Notes: generated by a model from the sequence alone, not told the origin. Positions 15,744-23,737 are shown, counted from the first letter of the stretch. The stretch: DNA of 48,303 nucleotides from Gemmiger_A avium (GCA_019114585.1 DXFE01000070.1:1-48303), one strand, 5' to 3'. A program made the numbers and translations.

Positions 15744-16610
15744 TTATGGTTCAGGGTGCCGGCTGCGGGCGCCGGACGGTTTGCCCGCCCGGCTGATGCT
15801 CTGGGCCAGCCCCAGAAAGATGATATTGTCCAGTATGGTCTTGCTGTGCTGCCAGGGCAGCAGGTTGTAGCACAAAGCGATCTCGCCCGCCGCCATCCGG
15901 CAGAGTTCCTGTGCCCGGGCGATGGCCTGTTCCCGGCTCATGCCCTGCAGCAAAAACACGTTGTAGCGGCCCCGCTGCCGGTCGGTTTCCAGGTCTTCGG
16001 CGGCGTCCAGCCAGTACAGGATCTTGCCCAGAAACAGCCCCAACCGTTCCAGCGCGGGCCGGTCGGCGGGGGAGGGGGCACAGCGGCCCAGGATCGCGGC
16101 GCACATCCGGCCGGTGGGCTCAGCGGCCTGATCGGGGCTTTTGGCCCGGGCGGCTTCCAGTTCCTGCTGGGCCCGGGTCTGGGCGGCCAGTTCCGCGTCC
16201 AGATCCGGGTATGCGGCGGCGGCTTTGCGCCAGGCACCCCGCAGCAGCAGGCGAAGCCCGCTAGCGGCCAGCGCCCGGGGACCGCGCTCATCGGTGCGGT
16301 CGTCCTCCAGCTTGTACCAGCACAGCAGCACCATCGCGGCCGCCGCCAGCCGAAGCCCACCGGTGGTCTGCAGAATGCAGTGCCGGCGTACCGGGCTGGC
16401 AATGCACCGGCAGCGACATACACCGCCCATCTCACCGGCCAGGCTGTCCGCCATCAGGGCTACCAGCACCAGGTCGTAGTTGAGGAACATCCGGGAAACA
16501 AAACCGTACTCCCGGCCCAGCTGCCCGCACAGGCCGCAGTAGGTGGCCCGGTAGCTTTCCCACTCCCGGATGCGAAGCTCAGGTTTGCAGGGGGTCACAT
16601 AGCCAAACAT
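15744..16610 (-). CDS. DUF5685 family protein
   Basis: A 288-aa protein that begins MFGYVTPCKPELRIREWESYRATYCGLCGQLGREYG, the recognisable start of DUF5685. Cysteines occur as CGLC (near 25-28) and as a CRCRC cluster near 65-69, with another Cys shortly after in RRHCILQ, suggesting a metal or Fe-S centre; HCILQTTGGL resembles the conserved region after the cluster. The rest is helical (AAAMVLLCWYKLEDD, ILYWLDAAEDLETD) with conserved Asp residues reminiscent of all-helical prenyl-synthase-like folds, though this comparison is only by eye. The start at 16610 is chosen because GGGGG lies about 10 nt upstream; the frame is open 14 codons further. First gene of the unit leading to glmS. Confidence 0.7.
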   Translation of the reverse strand: MFGYVTPCKPELRIREWESYRATYCGLCGQLGREYGFVSRMFLNYDLVLVALMADSLAGEMGGVCRCRCIASPVRRHCILQTTGGLRLAAAAMVLLCWYKLEDDRTDERGPRALAASGLRLLLRGAWRKAAAAYPDLDAELAAQTRAQQELEAARAKSPDQAAEPTGRMCAAILGRCAPSPADRPALERLGLFLGKILYWLDAAEDLETDRQRGRYNVFLLQGMSREQAIARAQELCRMAAGEIALCYNLLPWQHSKTILDNIIFLGLAQSISRAGKPSGARSRHPEP

Positions 16611-16647
16611 CCCATAGTTTCCCCCTTTCCGGCGTTCGCATGCTTGT

Positions 16648-16676
16648 ATCATACACCATTCCTGTGGATTTTACAA
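16648..16676 (-). promoter_or_regulatory. Promoter of DUF5685-J-domain unit
   Basis: TTGTAA, 17-bp spacer, TATGAT on the minus strand, 38 nt before the start codon. Confidence 0.75.
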
Positions 16677-16740
16677 TTCGCCGGGGCGGTTGTTCCGGAA
16701 AAGTTTACAAATATTCCCCCGAAAATCCGCCGAACCGCAC

Positions 16741-16772
16741 AAAAAAGCCGCTCCGGCGGCGCGAAGCGGCGG
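16741..16772 (-). terminator. Terminator of polysaccharide deacetylase gene
   Basis: Stem GCCGCT/AGCGGC with a GC-rich inner loop followed by six T on the minus strand, a few nucleotides after the stop. Confidence 0.8.
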
Positions 16773-16776
16773 TATA

Positions 16777-17577
16777 TTATTGCGGCAGATCCGCCACCGT
16801 GCAGAACTGGTATCCGTTTTCCTTGAACCAGCTGATAATGTCCGGCAGGGCCTCTACGGTGGTATCGGTAGCTTTGGTGTCGTGCATGAGCACTACGCAC
16901 ACGTTCCGGTCTTTGGCATCCTTTACAATGTTGCGCAGGATGGTCTGGGCATCCGGGTGCCCGCCGGCCGCATCCTCGGCGCTTACATTCCAGTCGATGG
17001 AATGGTACCCCCGCTCTTCCGCCTGCTCCTTGAGGCGGGTCATGATCTGGCTGCCGCCGTACCGGTGGCTGACCGTGTTGGTGCTGCCGCCGATAAACCG
17101 CAGCCAGGTCAATGCCTCCGGATCGGGTACATAGGGGGCCAGCTTTTCTTTCAGCGCCTTGATGTCCGCCCAGAAATCGGTGGTGCTGCTGTATACCTTG
17201 CTGTATTCGTGGGTACAGCTGTGCAGCCCGATCTGATGCCCGTCCGCCTGGATGCGTTCCAGCATGGGCAGCCACTTTTCGTTGTTTTCGGCGGTTACCA
17301 CAAAAAAGGTGGCGGGCACCTGCTGTTCAGCCAGTATGTCCAGAATGGGCTCTGTATTGCGGCTGGGACCGTCGTCGAAGGTCAGCGCCACCCATTTCTG
17401 CCCATCCGCTTCCGCGGCCTGGGCCCGGGGCAGAAAGCCCGTATCATCCGGTATGTCGGTCAGATCGCCCGCCCGGCAGACCGCGCCCGGACCTGTCAGC
17501 CGCAGGGCAGCGGCGGCGCAGGCCAGTGCCAGAAGTCCGCCCGCCAGCAGCCGGCGGGTGCGTAAGGTCAGCTGCAT
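16777..17577 (-). CDS. Polysaccharide deacetylase (NodB domain)
   Basis: A 266-aa exported enzyme. A signal or anchor segment covers about 8-28 (RRLLAGGLLALACAAAALRL), then the NodB homology domain with motif 1 TFDDGPS (Asp-Asp, near 67-73), motif 2 HSCTH (metal-binding His pair, near 119-123), motif 3 RFIGGSTN (usually RxPxG/Y, so slightly degenerate) and the C-terminal VLMHDT. Members remove N-acetyl groups from peptidoglycan or chitin-like glycans at the cell surface with a bound metal. The start at 17577 follows GAGAGAG and precedes the basic n-region; the open frame extends 21 codons upstream without signal-like features. Single-gene unit, divergent from rmuC. Confidence 0.85.
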   Translation of the reverse strand: MQLTLRTRRLLAGGLLALACAAAALRLTGPGAVCRAGDLTDIPDDTGFLPRAQAAEADGQKWVALTFDDGPSRNTEPILDILAEQQVPATFFVVTAENNEKWLPMLERIQADGHQIGLHSCTHEYSKVYSSTTDFWADIKALKEKLAPYVPDPEALTWLRFIGGSTNTVSHRYGGSQIMTRLKEQAEERGYHSIDWNVSAEDAAGGHPDAQTILRNIVKDAKDRNVCVVLMHDTKATDTTVEALPDIISWFKENGYQFCTVADLPQ

Positions 17578-17595
17578 CTCTCTCGCCTCTTTTTC

Positions 17596-17624
17596 TTGAT
17601 TTGGCTTGCCAAAGCTTTTATACT
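17596..17624 (+). promoter_or_regulatory. Promoter of rmuC
   Basis: TTGATT, 17-bp spacer, TATACT, in the divergent region shared with the deacetylase gene. Confidence 0.75.
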
Positions 17625-17676
17625 TATAGCTATGACGCAAGTGTCCGGGTTATCCCGGTGGAATAAGGAGAAAAAG

Positions 17677-18969
17677 ATGGAAATTGTGACGATGGTGGCC
17701 GCCCTGCTGGCCTGTGCGTTTTCGCTGGCGGCGCTGCTGCGCAGCCGCAGCAGCGGCGGATTGCAGGGGGAGGATCTGGAAAAGGTGCGGCAGGATCTGC
17801 TGGCGGAGCTGCGCCAGACCCGCCGGGAACTGGCCGAAGCCCAGAGCCGGGCGGCCCAGACCCAGGACAGCCACCTGCGGGAAGGGCTGCAGCATCTGGC
17901 CCAGCAGCAGAATACCCTGCAGCGCACCGTGACCGACCAGCTGCTGCTGGTGAACGAGCAGCTGAAAGGCACCGGCCTGCAGAGCGAGCAGAAGCTGGAG
18001 AATATCCGCCAGACGGTGGAGCAGCGGCTGGCCAGCCTGCAGGCGGACAACAACCAGCAGCTGGCCCAGATGCGCCAGACGGTGGATGAGAAACTGCAAA
18101 AGACCCTGGACGACAAGCTGCGCCAGAGCTTTGAGCTGGTAAGCAGCCGTCTGGAAGCGGTGTACAAGGGTCTGGGTGAGATGCAGACCCTGGCCGCCGG
18201 CGTGGGCGATCTGAAAAAGGTGCTGAGCAACGTGAAGACCCGGGGCATTCTGGGCGAGGTGCAGCTGGGCGCGATTCTGGAGCAGTTGCTGGCCCCGGCC
18301 CAGTACGAGGCCAACGTGGCCACTGTGCCCGGCAGCAGCGAGCGGGTGGAGTACGCCCTGCGCCTGCCCGGGGACGGGGAAAACACCGTCTGGATGCCCA
18401 TTGACGCGAAATTCCCGCTGGACGCCTACAACGCCCTGTTGGCGGCCTACGACGCCGCCGACCCGGCCGCCGTGGAGAGCGCTGCCAAGGAGCTGGACAA
18501 GCGGCTGCGCGCCTTTGCCAAGGACATCCACGACAAGTACCTGGCCCCGCCCCACACCACCGACTTTGGAGTGATGTTCCTGCCGGTGGAAGGGCTGTAC
18601 GCTGAGGCGGTGCGCCGGGGCATTACCGAGCGGCTGCAGCGGGAATACAAGGTGGTGGCCGCCGGCCCTACCACCATGGCGGCGCTGCTGAACAGTCTGC
18701 AGATGGGCTTCCGCACCCTGGCGATCCAGAAGCGCTCGGGGGAGGTCTGGCAGGTGCTGGGCAGCGTAAAAGGGGAGTTCGCACGCTTTGGGCAGGCCCT
18801 GGCCCAGACCCAGGCCCGCCTGGACCAGGCCAGCCGGGAACTGGAAAATCTGGTGGGGGTGCGCACCCGCCAGATGCAGCGCCGCCTGGAGGCGCTGGAC
18901 AAGCTGGACACCGGCGACGAACCGGTGACCCTGCTGCCGGGCGGCGTTCCCGGCCAACAAAACACTTGA
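17677..18969 (+). CDS. rmuC: DNA recombination protein RmuC homologue
   Basis: A 430-aa protein with an N-terminal membrane anchor (IVTMVAALLACAFSLAALL), a long coiled coil (about 35-180, rich in Gln/Leu heptads) and the conserved RmuC nuclease-like core from about 185: SNVKTRGILGEVQLGAILEQLL, then MPIDAKFPLDAYNAL (a PD-(D/E)XK-like motif) and the later MFLPVEGLYAEAVRR and GPTTMAALLNSLQMGFRTL. RmuC limits inversions between short repeats and is thought to act as a nuclease. AAGGAG lies 6-7 nt before the ATG at 17677. The stop codon overlaps the -35 box of the tRNA-Leu promoter. Confidence 0.9.
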   Translation: MEIVTMVAALLACAFSLAALLRSRSSGGLQGEDLEKVRQDLLAELRQTRRELAEAQSRAAQTQDSHLREGLQHLAQQQNTLQRTVTDQLLLVNEQLKGTGLQSEQKLENIRQTVEQRLASLQADNNQQLAQMRQTVDEKLQKTLDDKLRQSFELVSSRLEAVYKGLGEMQTLAAGVGDLKKVLSNVKTRGILGEVQLGAILEQLLAPAQYEANVATVPGSSERVEYALRLPGDGENTVWMPIDAKFPLDAYNALLAAYDAADPAAVESAAKELDKRLRAFAKDIHDKYLAPPHTTDFGVMFLPVEGLYAEAVRRGITERLQREYKVVAAGPTTMAALLNSLQMGFRTLAIQKRSGEVWQVLGSVKGEFARFGQALAQTQARLDQASRELENLVGVRTRQMQRRLEALDKLDTGDEPVTLLPGGVPGQQNT

Positions 18970-18995
18970 CGCGGGCGGGCGTTCTGTGCTAAAAT
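18966..18995 (+). promoter_or_regulatory. Promoter of tRNA-Leu
   Basis: TTGACG, 18-bp spacer, TAAAAT preceded by TG-C. The -35 shares bases with the rmuC stop codon. Confidence 0.75.
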
Positions 18996-19027
18996 ATCCC
19001 TTGCAGCAGCTTGTCTGCTGCCTATAT

Positions 19028-19111
19028 GCGGAAGTGCTGGAATCGGCAGACAGGCACGTTTGAGGTGCGTGTGTCCATGACGTGTGGGTTCAAGTCCCAT
19101 CTTCCGCACCA
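19028..19111 (+). tRNA. tRNA-Leu (anticodon GAG)
   Basis: 84 nt beginning GCGGAAG and ending CTTCCGC-A-CCA: 7-bp acceptor stem, discriminator A, encoded CCA. The anticodon arm is CACGT-TTGAGGT-GCGTG, giving GAG (reads CUU/CUC). A class II long variable arm follows, then the T arm with GGTTCAAGTCC. Confidence 0.93.
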
Positions 19112-19112
19112 G

Positions 19113-19147
19113 AATCCCGGATGCTTAGGCGTCCGGGATTTTTTTGC
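19113..19147 (+). terminator. tRNA-Leu terminator
   Basis: Stem ATCCCGGATGC.../...GTCCGGGAT followed by seven T. Almost identical in sequence to the tRNA-Gly terminator at 921-951. Confidence 0.85.
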
Positions 19148-19175
19148 GCTAAAACCAAAAACAAATATTTTTGTA

Positions 19176-19205
19176 TTGACAATACTGTGCATCACACAGT
19201 ATAAT
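19176..19205 (+). promoter_or_regulatory. padR promoter with embedded operator
   Basis: Consensus TTGACA, 18-bp spacer, TATAAT. The spacer is almost filled by the perfect inverted repeat ATACTGTG-N5-CACAGTAT (19182-19202), which overlaps the first bases of the -10. A repressor dimer bound here would block RNA polymerase. PadR proteins typically bind such palindromes in their own promoters, so autoregulation is likely (inference). Confidence 0.8.
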
Positions 19206-19225
19206 GCAAACAGGAGGTGACGCCG

Positions 19226-19570
19226 ATGGGGGAGGAAAAAGATCTGTTGTCTGCCCTGCTGCTGGAACTGCGGCGGGGCACGCTGACCATCAGTGTGCTC
19301 AGCCAGATGAAGGAACCGAAATACGGCTACGCGCTGGTGCAGAGCCTGGAAGAAAAGGGGATCGCCATGGATCCCAACACCCTGTACCCGCTGCTGCGCC
19401 GGCTGGAGGGGCAGGGACTTCTGGAAAGCCAGTGGGAGACCGGCGGCGCAAAACCGCGCAAATATTACCGGCGCACCGAGTATGGCACCCAGGTGTATGA
19501 ACAGCTGAAAACCCAGTGGGAGAGCCTGTCGGCCGCTATGGAGCGTATGTTGAGGGAGGAAGACGCATGA
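19226..19570 (+). CDS. PadR family transcriptional regulator
   Basis: A 114-aa winged-helix repressor. It contains LRRGTLTISVLSQMKEPKYGYALVQSLEEKGI, the PadR helix-turn-helix start, and LYPLLRRLEGQGLLESQW..., followed by the wing PRKYYRRTEYG and a short C-terminal dimerisation helix. ATG 19226 is chosen over the in-frame GTG at 19217 because the GTG overlaps the AGGAGG ribosome site (19212-19217), which lies 8 nt from the ATG. The stop overlaps the next ATG (ATGA), the common PadR plus HAAS-domain membrane-protein pairing. The palindrome in its promoter is the likely operator. Confidence 0.9.
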   Translation: MGEEKDLLSALLLELRRGTLTISVLSQMKEPKYGYALVQSLEEKGIAMDPNTLYPLLRRLEGQGLLESQWETGGAKPRKYYRRTEYGTQVYEQLKTQWESLSAAMERMLREEDA

Positions 19571-20661
19571 CGACGGAGGAGAAGGATCTGCAGAACCGGT
19601 ATGTGTACCAGGTAACCCGCTGCCTGCCCAAAGCGCAGCGGGAAGAGGTGCGCATGGAACTGGAAGAACTGATCGGGGATATGTACGCGGACAAGGGCTC
19701 CATGGAAGCGGTGCTGACCCAACTGGGGGACCCGGCCCGGTTTGCGGAGCAATACCGCAGCGGCCGCCAGTACCTGATCGGGCCGGAATACCTGGAAAGC
19801 TATCTGTGGTTTGTCCGGGTGGTGCTGCTCTGTGTGGCGGTGCCGGTTCTGGTTCTGTCACTGGTAAGCGCCCTGACCGGCCTGCCTGCCGCGGCGGGGC
19901 AGGATGCCGCCCTGCTGATTCTGCGGGCGGTGGCTGCGGGGCTGCGGAACGGGATCGTGAACGCATTGGCCGGCTGCGTCTCCGCGTTCGGCGCGGTTAC
20001 CCTGCTTTTCATTGTAATGGAATGGCAGAAGGTGAAGATCGAGACCAGAAAGGTGGAGAGCTGGTCGGTGGAAAAGCTGGCGGACGGGCAGAAGCCCTCC
20101 CGCCCCCGCTGGACGCCCCGTTTTCTGGAACCTGTGCCGGATCAGCGGGCGATTATTAACCGGGGAGAAAGCGCGGTTGGCATCGTGTTCATGGTAGTAT
20201 TCTGCGTGTTGCTGATTGCGGCGCCCTGGCTCTTTTCGGCCGTTTTTCCGCAGGAGGGCGCGGTCATCTTTGTGCCGCTGTTCAATCTGGAGCAGTGGCC
20301 GACCATCCTGCCGGTGTTTGTGCTCAGCCTGGTTATCGCCCTGGCGGACGAGATTTTGCAGATGGTGATGGGCTGCTACTGCAAACTGGTCATGATCAGC
20401 AATATTCTGTGCGGCGTCATCCAGATTCTGCTGTGCGCCCTGCTGATGAAGGTTCTGCCCTTCTGGAATCCGAACTTTTTGGCCGAGGCGCAGGCGGCGC
20501 TGGCAACCAGTACCAGCAAAGCCGGGGAGTATCTGGCCTATTGGAACGCGGATACGGTGTCCACGGTGGTGCTGGCGGTGATGATCCTGATTACCCTGGC
20601 GGAGATGGGCACCACCATCTACAAAACGCTGCGTTACGGCGCAGCCGTCCGGCTCGGCTGA
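19567..20661 (+). CDS. HAAS-domain (DUF1700-like) membrane protein
   Basis: A 364-aa protein. Residues 1-70 form the HAAS/DUF1700-type cytoplasmic helical domain (YVYQVTRCLPKAQREEVRMELEELIGDMY...LTQLGDPARFAEQYRSG). Then come about seven hydrophobic segments: one pair near 80-105, one near 135-155, one near 200-225 and a cluster to the end. HAAS proteins are regularly encoded after PadR regulators and are thought to sense or transmit envelope state to the regulator, though evidence is limited. Coupled to padR by a 4-nt overlap and followed immediately by the pyrG promoter, with no terminator between. Confidence 0.75.
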   Translation: MTTEEKDLQNRYVYQVTRCLPKAQREEVRMELEELIGDMYADKGSMEAVLTQLGDPARFAEQYRSGRQYLIGPEYLESYLWFVRVVLLCVAVPVLVLSLVSALTGLPAAAGQDAALLILRAVAAGLRNGIVNALAGCVSAFGAVTLLFIVMEWQKVKIETRKVESWSVEKLADGQKPSRPRWTPRFLEPVPDQRAIINRGESAVGIVFMVVFCVLLIAAPWLFSAVFPQEGAVIFVPLFNLEQWPTILPVFVLSLVIALADEILQMVMGCYCKLVMISNILCGVIQILLCALLMKVLPFWNPNFLAEAQAALATSTSKAGEYLAYWNADTVSTVVLAVMILITLAEMGTTIYKTLRYGAAVRLG

Positions 20662-20667
20662 TTTGTC

Positions 20668-20697
20668 TTGACAAGCCGCCTGTGGGCGGGGTATAAT
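20668..20697 (+). promoter_or_regulatory. Promoter of pyrG
   Basis: TTGACA, 18-bp spacer, TATAAT. RNA start expected near 20703-20704. Confidence 0.85.
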
Positions 20698-20703
20698 AGC
20701 AAG

Positions 20704-20775
20704 CTGTTAGGACAAGGACGTCCATTTCCCGACGCGGGCTTCGCGCCGGGGGATGGGCGTCCTTTCTCGTTTTTG
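20704..20775 (+). promoter_or_regulatory. pyrG leader attenuator with AAGGAC hexaloop hairpin
   Basis: Hairpin 20710-20723: stem GGAC/GTCC around loop AAGGAC, beginning about 6 nt after the expected RNA start. The loop and 3' arm also form the 5' arm of a long terminator (20714-20764): AAGGACG/CGTCCTT, then CCAT/ATGG and CCC/GGG, followed by CTTTCTCGTTTTT. The small hairpin and the terminator exclude each other. Same design as the dapL, glnA, amidotransferase and ABC-exporter leaders. Confidence 0.75.
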
Positions 20776-20804
20776 CGCAAAAACAGGAACAGGGGGAACG
20801 GCAG

Positions 20805-22409
20805 ATGGCAAGCAAACATATATTCGTGACCGGCGGCGTGGTTTCCGGTCTGGGCAAGGGCATCAGCGCGGCCAGTCTGGGGCGGCTGCTGAAACAGCGG
20901 GGGCTGCGGGTGGCGGCCCAGAAACTGGACCCGTACGTGAACGTGGACCCGGGCACCATGAGCCCGTATCAGCACGGGGAGGTATTCGTCACCGAGGACG
21001 GTGTGGAGACCGACCTGGATCTGGGACACTACGAACGGTTTATTGACGAGGACCTGAACAAGCTGTCCAACCTGACCAGCGGCCGGGTTTACTGGAACGT
21101 GCTGCACAAGGAGCGGGCAGGGGAATACCTGGGCCATACCGTCCAGATCATTCCCCATGTGACCGGGGAGATCAAGCGGTTTGTCTACGGGCTGGCGGAG
21201 TATACCCAGGCGGACGTGGTCATTACCGAGATCGGCGGTACCATCGGCGATATTGAGAGCCAGCCGTTCCTGGAGGCCATCCGGCAGATCAGCCGGGAGG
21301 TGGGCCGGGAAAACTGCATGTTCCTGCATGTGGTGCTGGTACCCTGGCTGAAATGCTCCGGCGAACACAAGACCAAACCCGCCCAGCACTCGGTGCATGA
21401 GCTGCAGAGCATGGGCATTATGCCGGACGTGATCATTGCCCGCTGCGACGAACCGCTGGAGGACGGCATCCGGCAGAAGCTGGCGGCGTTCTGCAACGTG
21501 GAGCCGGAATGCGTCATCGAAAACCAGACCCTGGACAGCCTGTACGACGTGCCGCTGATGCTGCATGACGCGGATCTGGACGGGCTGGTCTGCCGCCGGT
21601 TTGGCTTTGACACCCCGGAACCGGATCTGACCGAGTGGAAAGAACTCTGCCGCCGCACAGGCCAGCTGGAGCGCACCGTGACCATCGCTATGGTGGGCAA
21701 ATATGTGGAGCTGCACGACGCCTACCTGTCGGTGGTGGAGGCGCTGCACCATGGCGGTTTTGAAAACCGGGCGGCGGTATCCATCCGCTGGGTGGACGCG
21801 GATCAGCTTACGGAGAAAAATGTGGCCGAGCGCCTGGCCGGTGTGGACGGCGTTCTGGTGCCGGGCGGTTTCGGCAGCCGGGGCGTGGAGGGCATGATCC
21901 TGGCCGCCCGCTGGGCCCGGGAGAACCGGGTGCCCTATCTGGGCATCTGCCTGGGTATGCAGGTGGCGGTGATCGAAGCGGCCCGCAGCCTGGCGGGCCT
22001 GTCCGCCGCCAACAGCCGGGAGTTCGACCCGGAGGGCAGCGAGTGCGTGATCGACCTGATGCCGGATCAGCAGGGCAATCTGCCCAAGGGCGGCACCATG
22101 CGGCTGGGCGCCTATCCCTGCCGTCTGGCCGAGGGCAGCCGGATGCGGGCCGTGTACGGCGGCGCGCCGGAAATTCAGGAGCGGCACCGCCACCGGTACG
22201 AGGTCAGCAACGTGTTCCGCGCCCGGCTGGAGCAGGCGGGGCTGGTGTTCAGCGGCACTTCGCCGGACGGCCATCTGGTGGAGGCCATGGAACTGCCCGG
22301 CCATCCCTATTACCTGGCGGTGCAGTATCACCCCGAGTTCAAGAGCCGGCCCAACCGGGCCCATCCCCTGTTCCGGGAACTGGTGCGCGCCTGCCTGCAG
22401 GAACAGTAA
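20805..22409 (+). CDS. pyrG: CTP synthase
   Basis: A 534-aa enzyme converting UTP to CTP with ATP and glutamine-derived ammonia. The N-terminal amidoligase (1-267) opens HIFVTGGVVSGLGKGISAASLG and contains the Mg/ATP and CTP-feedback segments (VITEIGGTIGDIESQPF, MFLHVVLVPWL, EHKTKPAQHS). The C-terminal class I glutaminase (about 290-534) has nucleophile Cys in YLGICLGMQ and the His/Glu dyad in QYHPEFKSRP. Length is exactly typical. CAGGGGGA lies about 8 nt before the ATG. It is preceded by an attenuator, and its amide-nitrogen use links it to the glutamine synthetase block downstream. Confidence 0.97.
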   Translation: MASKHIFVTGGVVSGLGKGISAASLGRLLKQRGLRVAAQKLDPYVNVDPGTMSPYQHGEVFVTEDGVETDLDLGHYERFIDEDLNKLSNLTSGRVYWNVLHKERAGEYLGHTVQIIPHVTGEIKRFVYGLAEYTQADVVITEIGGTIGDIESQPFLEAIRQISREVGRENCMFLHVVLVPWLKCSGEHKTKPAQHSVHELQSMGIMPDVIIARCDEPLEDGIRQKLAAFCNVEPECVIENQTLDSLYDVPLMLHDADLDGLVCRRFGFDTPEPDLTEWKELCRRTGQLERTVTIAMVGKYVELHDAYLSVVEALHHGGFENRAAVSIRWVDADQLTEKNVAERLAGVDGVLVPGGFGSRGVEGMILAARWARENRVPYLGICLGMQVAVIEAARSLAGLSAANSREFDPEGSECVIDLMPDQQGNLPKGGTMRLGAYPCRLAEGSRMRAVYGGAPEIQERHRHRYEVSNVFRARLEQAGLVFSGTSPDGHLVEAMELPGHPYYLAVQYHPEFKSRPNRAHPLFRELVRACLQEQ

Positions 22410-22452
22410 ACACAAAAAATCCCGGGGCCGTCGGCCCCGGGATTTTTTGTGT
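22410..22452. terminator. Bidirectional terminator between pyrG and dapL
   Basis: Perfect 20-bp inverted repeat with arms ACACAAAAAATCCCGGGGCC and its complement, loop GTC, T/A runs on both sides; convergent genes. Confidence 0.95.
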
Positions 22453-22460
22453 ATCTTCAC

Positions 22461-23642
22461 TCAGCCCCGGCGCAGCCAGTCGGCCATGCGGGCCATGGCC
22501 TCGGCGGCCGGCTGTTCCCCCGCAAAGGCGGACAGGCGGAAATATCCCTCGCCATTGCGGCCGAAGCCGCTGCCCGGCGTGCCCACCACCCCGGCATTCT
22601 CCAGCAGTGCGTCGAAGAAAGCCCAGGAATCCATGCCGCGGGGGCATTCCATCCACAGATAGGGGGAATCCTTGCCGCCGCAGTACCAGATCCCCAGATC
22701 ATCCAGCACCCGGGCCACCACAGCGGCGCTACGCAGATAGGCGTCGATGCTCTCCCGGCAGCCGGCCAGACCGGCGGGGGTGAACACCGCCTCGGCGGCC
22801 CGCTGCACCGGATAGGCCACCCCGTTCATCTTGGTGCTCTGGCGGCGCAGCCACATATCGTGCAGGTTCATGCCCTCCCGCACCAGGGTACGGGGCACCA
22901 CCGTGTAGCCGCAGCGGGTGCCGGTGAATCCGGCGGTCTTGCTCAGGCTGCACACCTCGATGGCGCATTCCTCCGCGCCGGGGATTTCGTAGATGGTGCG
23001 GGGCACGCCGCTGCGGATAAAGGCCTCATAGGCCGCGTCGTACAGAATCACGGCATCGTGTTCCCGGGCGTATTCCACCCAGCGGGTCAGCCCGGCCTTG
23101 TCGTAGGCGGCGCCGGTGGGGTTGCCGGGGGAGCACAGATAGATCAGCTGGGCGTCCAGGCTGTCATCGGGCAGAGGCAGGAAGCCGTTTTCCCGGGTGG
23201 CGTCCAGATAGGCCATCGGCCGCCCGGCCATCAGGTTGGTGTCCCGGTAAACCGGGTACACCGGGTCGGGGATCAGCACCCGGCAGTCGGTGGTGAACAG
23301 ATCCGGCAGGTTGCCCAGATCGCTTTTGGCGCCGTCGCTTACAAAGATATCCGCCGGGTCTACCTGCACCCCCATGCTTTCGTAGTACCCGCTGATGGCC
23401 TGCCGCAGGAACGGATACCCCTGCTCCGGGCCATACCCGCAGAAGCTGTCCGCCTGGCCCTGTTCGGCGCTGGCCGCCTGCATGGCCTGCACCACCGGCG
23501 GGCAGAGCGGCCGGGTCACGTCCCCGATCCCCATATGGATCAGGGATTTGTCCGGGTGGGCCTGCCGGTAGGTCTGCACCCGGCGAGCCACCTCGCTGAA
23601 CAGATAGCTGCGGGGCACATCGTCAAAATGGTGGTTGATCAT
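22461..23642 (-). CDS. dapL: LL-diaminopimelate aminotransferase
   Basis: A 393-aa fold-type I PLP enzyme that makes LL-diaminopimelate from tetrahydrodipicolinate using glutamate, a one-step route to lysine and meso-DAP cross-links. It starts MINHHFDDVPRSYLFSEVARRV, contains HMGIGDVTRPLCP and CSPGNPTGAAYDK, and the PLP lysine lies in CSLSKTAGFTGTRCGY; the C-terminal RLSAF holds the carboxylate-binding Arg. Length fits the roughly 400-aa family. The start at 23642 has AAAGGAG 10 nt upstream; the frame is open 35 codons further but crosses the leader terminator. The gene has its own promoter and an attenuator and diverges from glnA. Confidence 0.93.
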   Translation of the reverse strand: MINHHFDDVPRSYLFSEVARRVQTYRQAHPDKSLIHMGIGDVTRPLCPPVVQAMQAASAEQGQADSFCGYGPEQGYPFLRQAISGYYESMGVQVDPADIFVSDGAKSDLGNLPDLFTTDCRVLIPDPVYPVYRDTNLMAGRPMAYLDATRENGFLPLPDDSLDAQLIYLCSPGNPTGAAYDKAGLTRWVEYAREHDAVILYDAAYEAFIRSGVPRTIYEIPGAEECAIEVCSLSKTAGFTGTRCGYTVVPRTLVREGMNLHDMWLRRQSTKMNGVAYPVQRAAEAVFTPAGLAGCRESIDAYLRSAAVVARVLDDLGIWYCGGKDSPYLWMECPRGMDSWAFFDALLENAGVVGTPGSGFGRNGEGYFRLSAFAGEQPAAEAMARMADWLRRG

Positions 23643-23670
23643 ATTGTATACGCTCCTTTCCCGAAACCCG

Positions 23671-23731
23671 AAAAAGCAAAACGTCCGCGCCGGTACCGGC
23701 AGCGGTACCAGCGCGGACGCCTTTGTCCATC
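23671..23731 (-). promoter_or_regulatory. dapL leader attenuator with AAAGGC hexaloop hairpin
   Basis: Minus strand: stem GGAC/GTCC around AAAGGC (23728 to 23715), starting only 2-3 nt after the expected RNA start. The terminator pairs CGTCCGCGC with GCGCGGACG around an inner GGTACC-GCTGCC-GGTACC hairpin, followed by TTTTGCTTTTT. The GGAC arm and the terminator compete for the same bases. Confidence 0.78.
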
Positions 23732-23737
23732 GGATAT

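Noticed and set aside
20698..20804. Classical CTP-sensing G-slippage attenuator for pyrG
   Set aside because: No G run at the expected RNA start, although the terminator is present.
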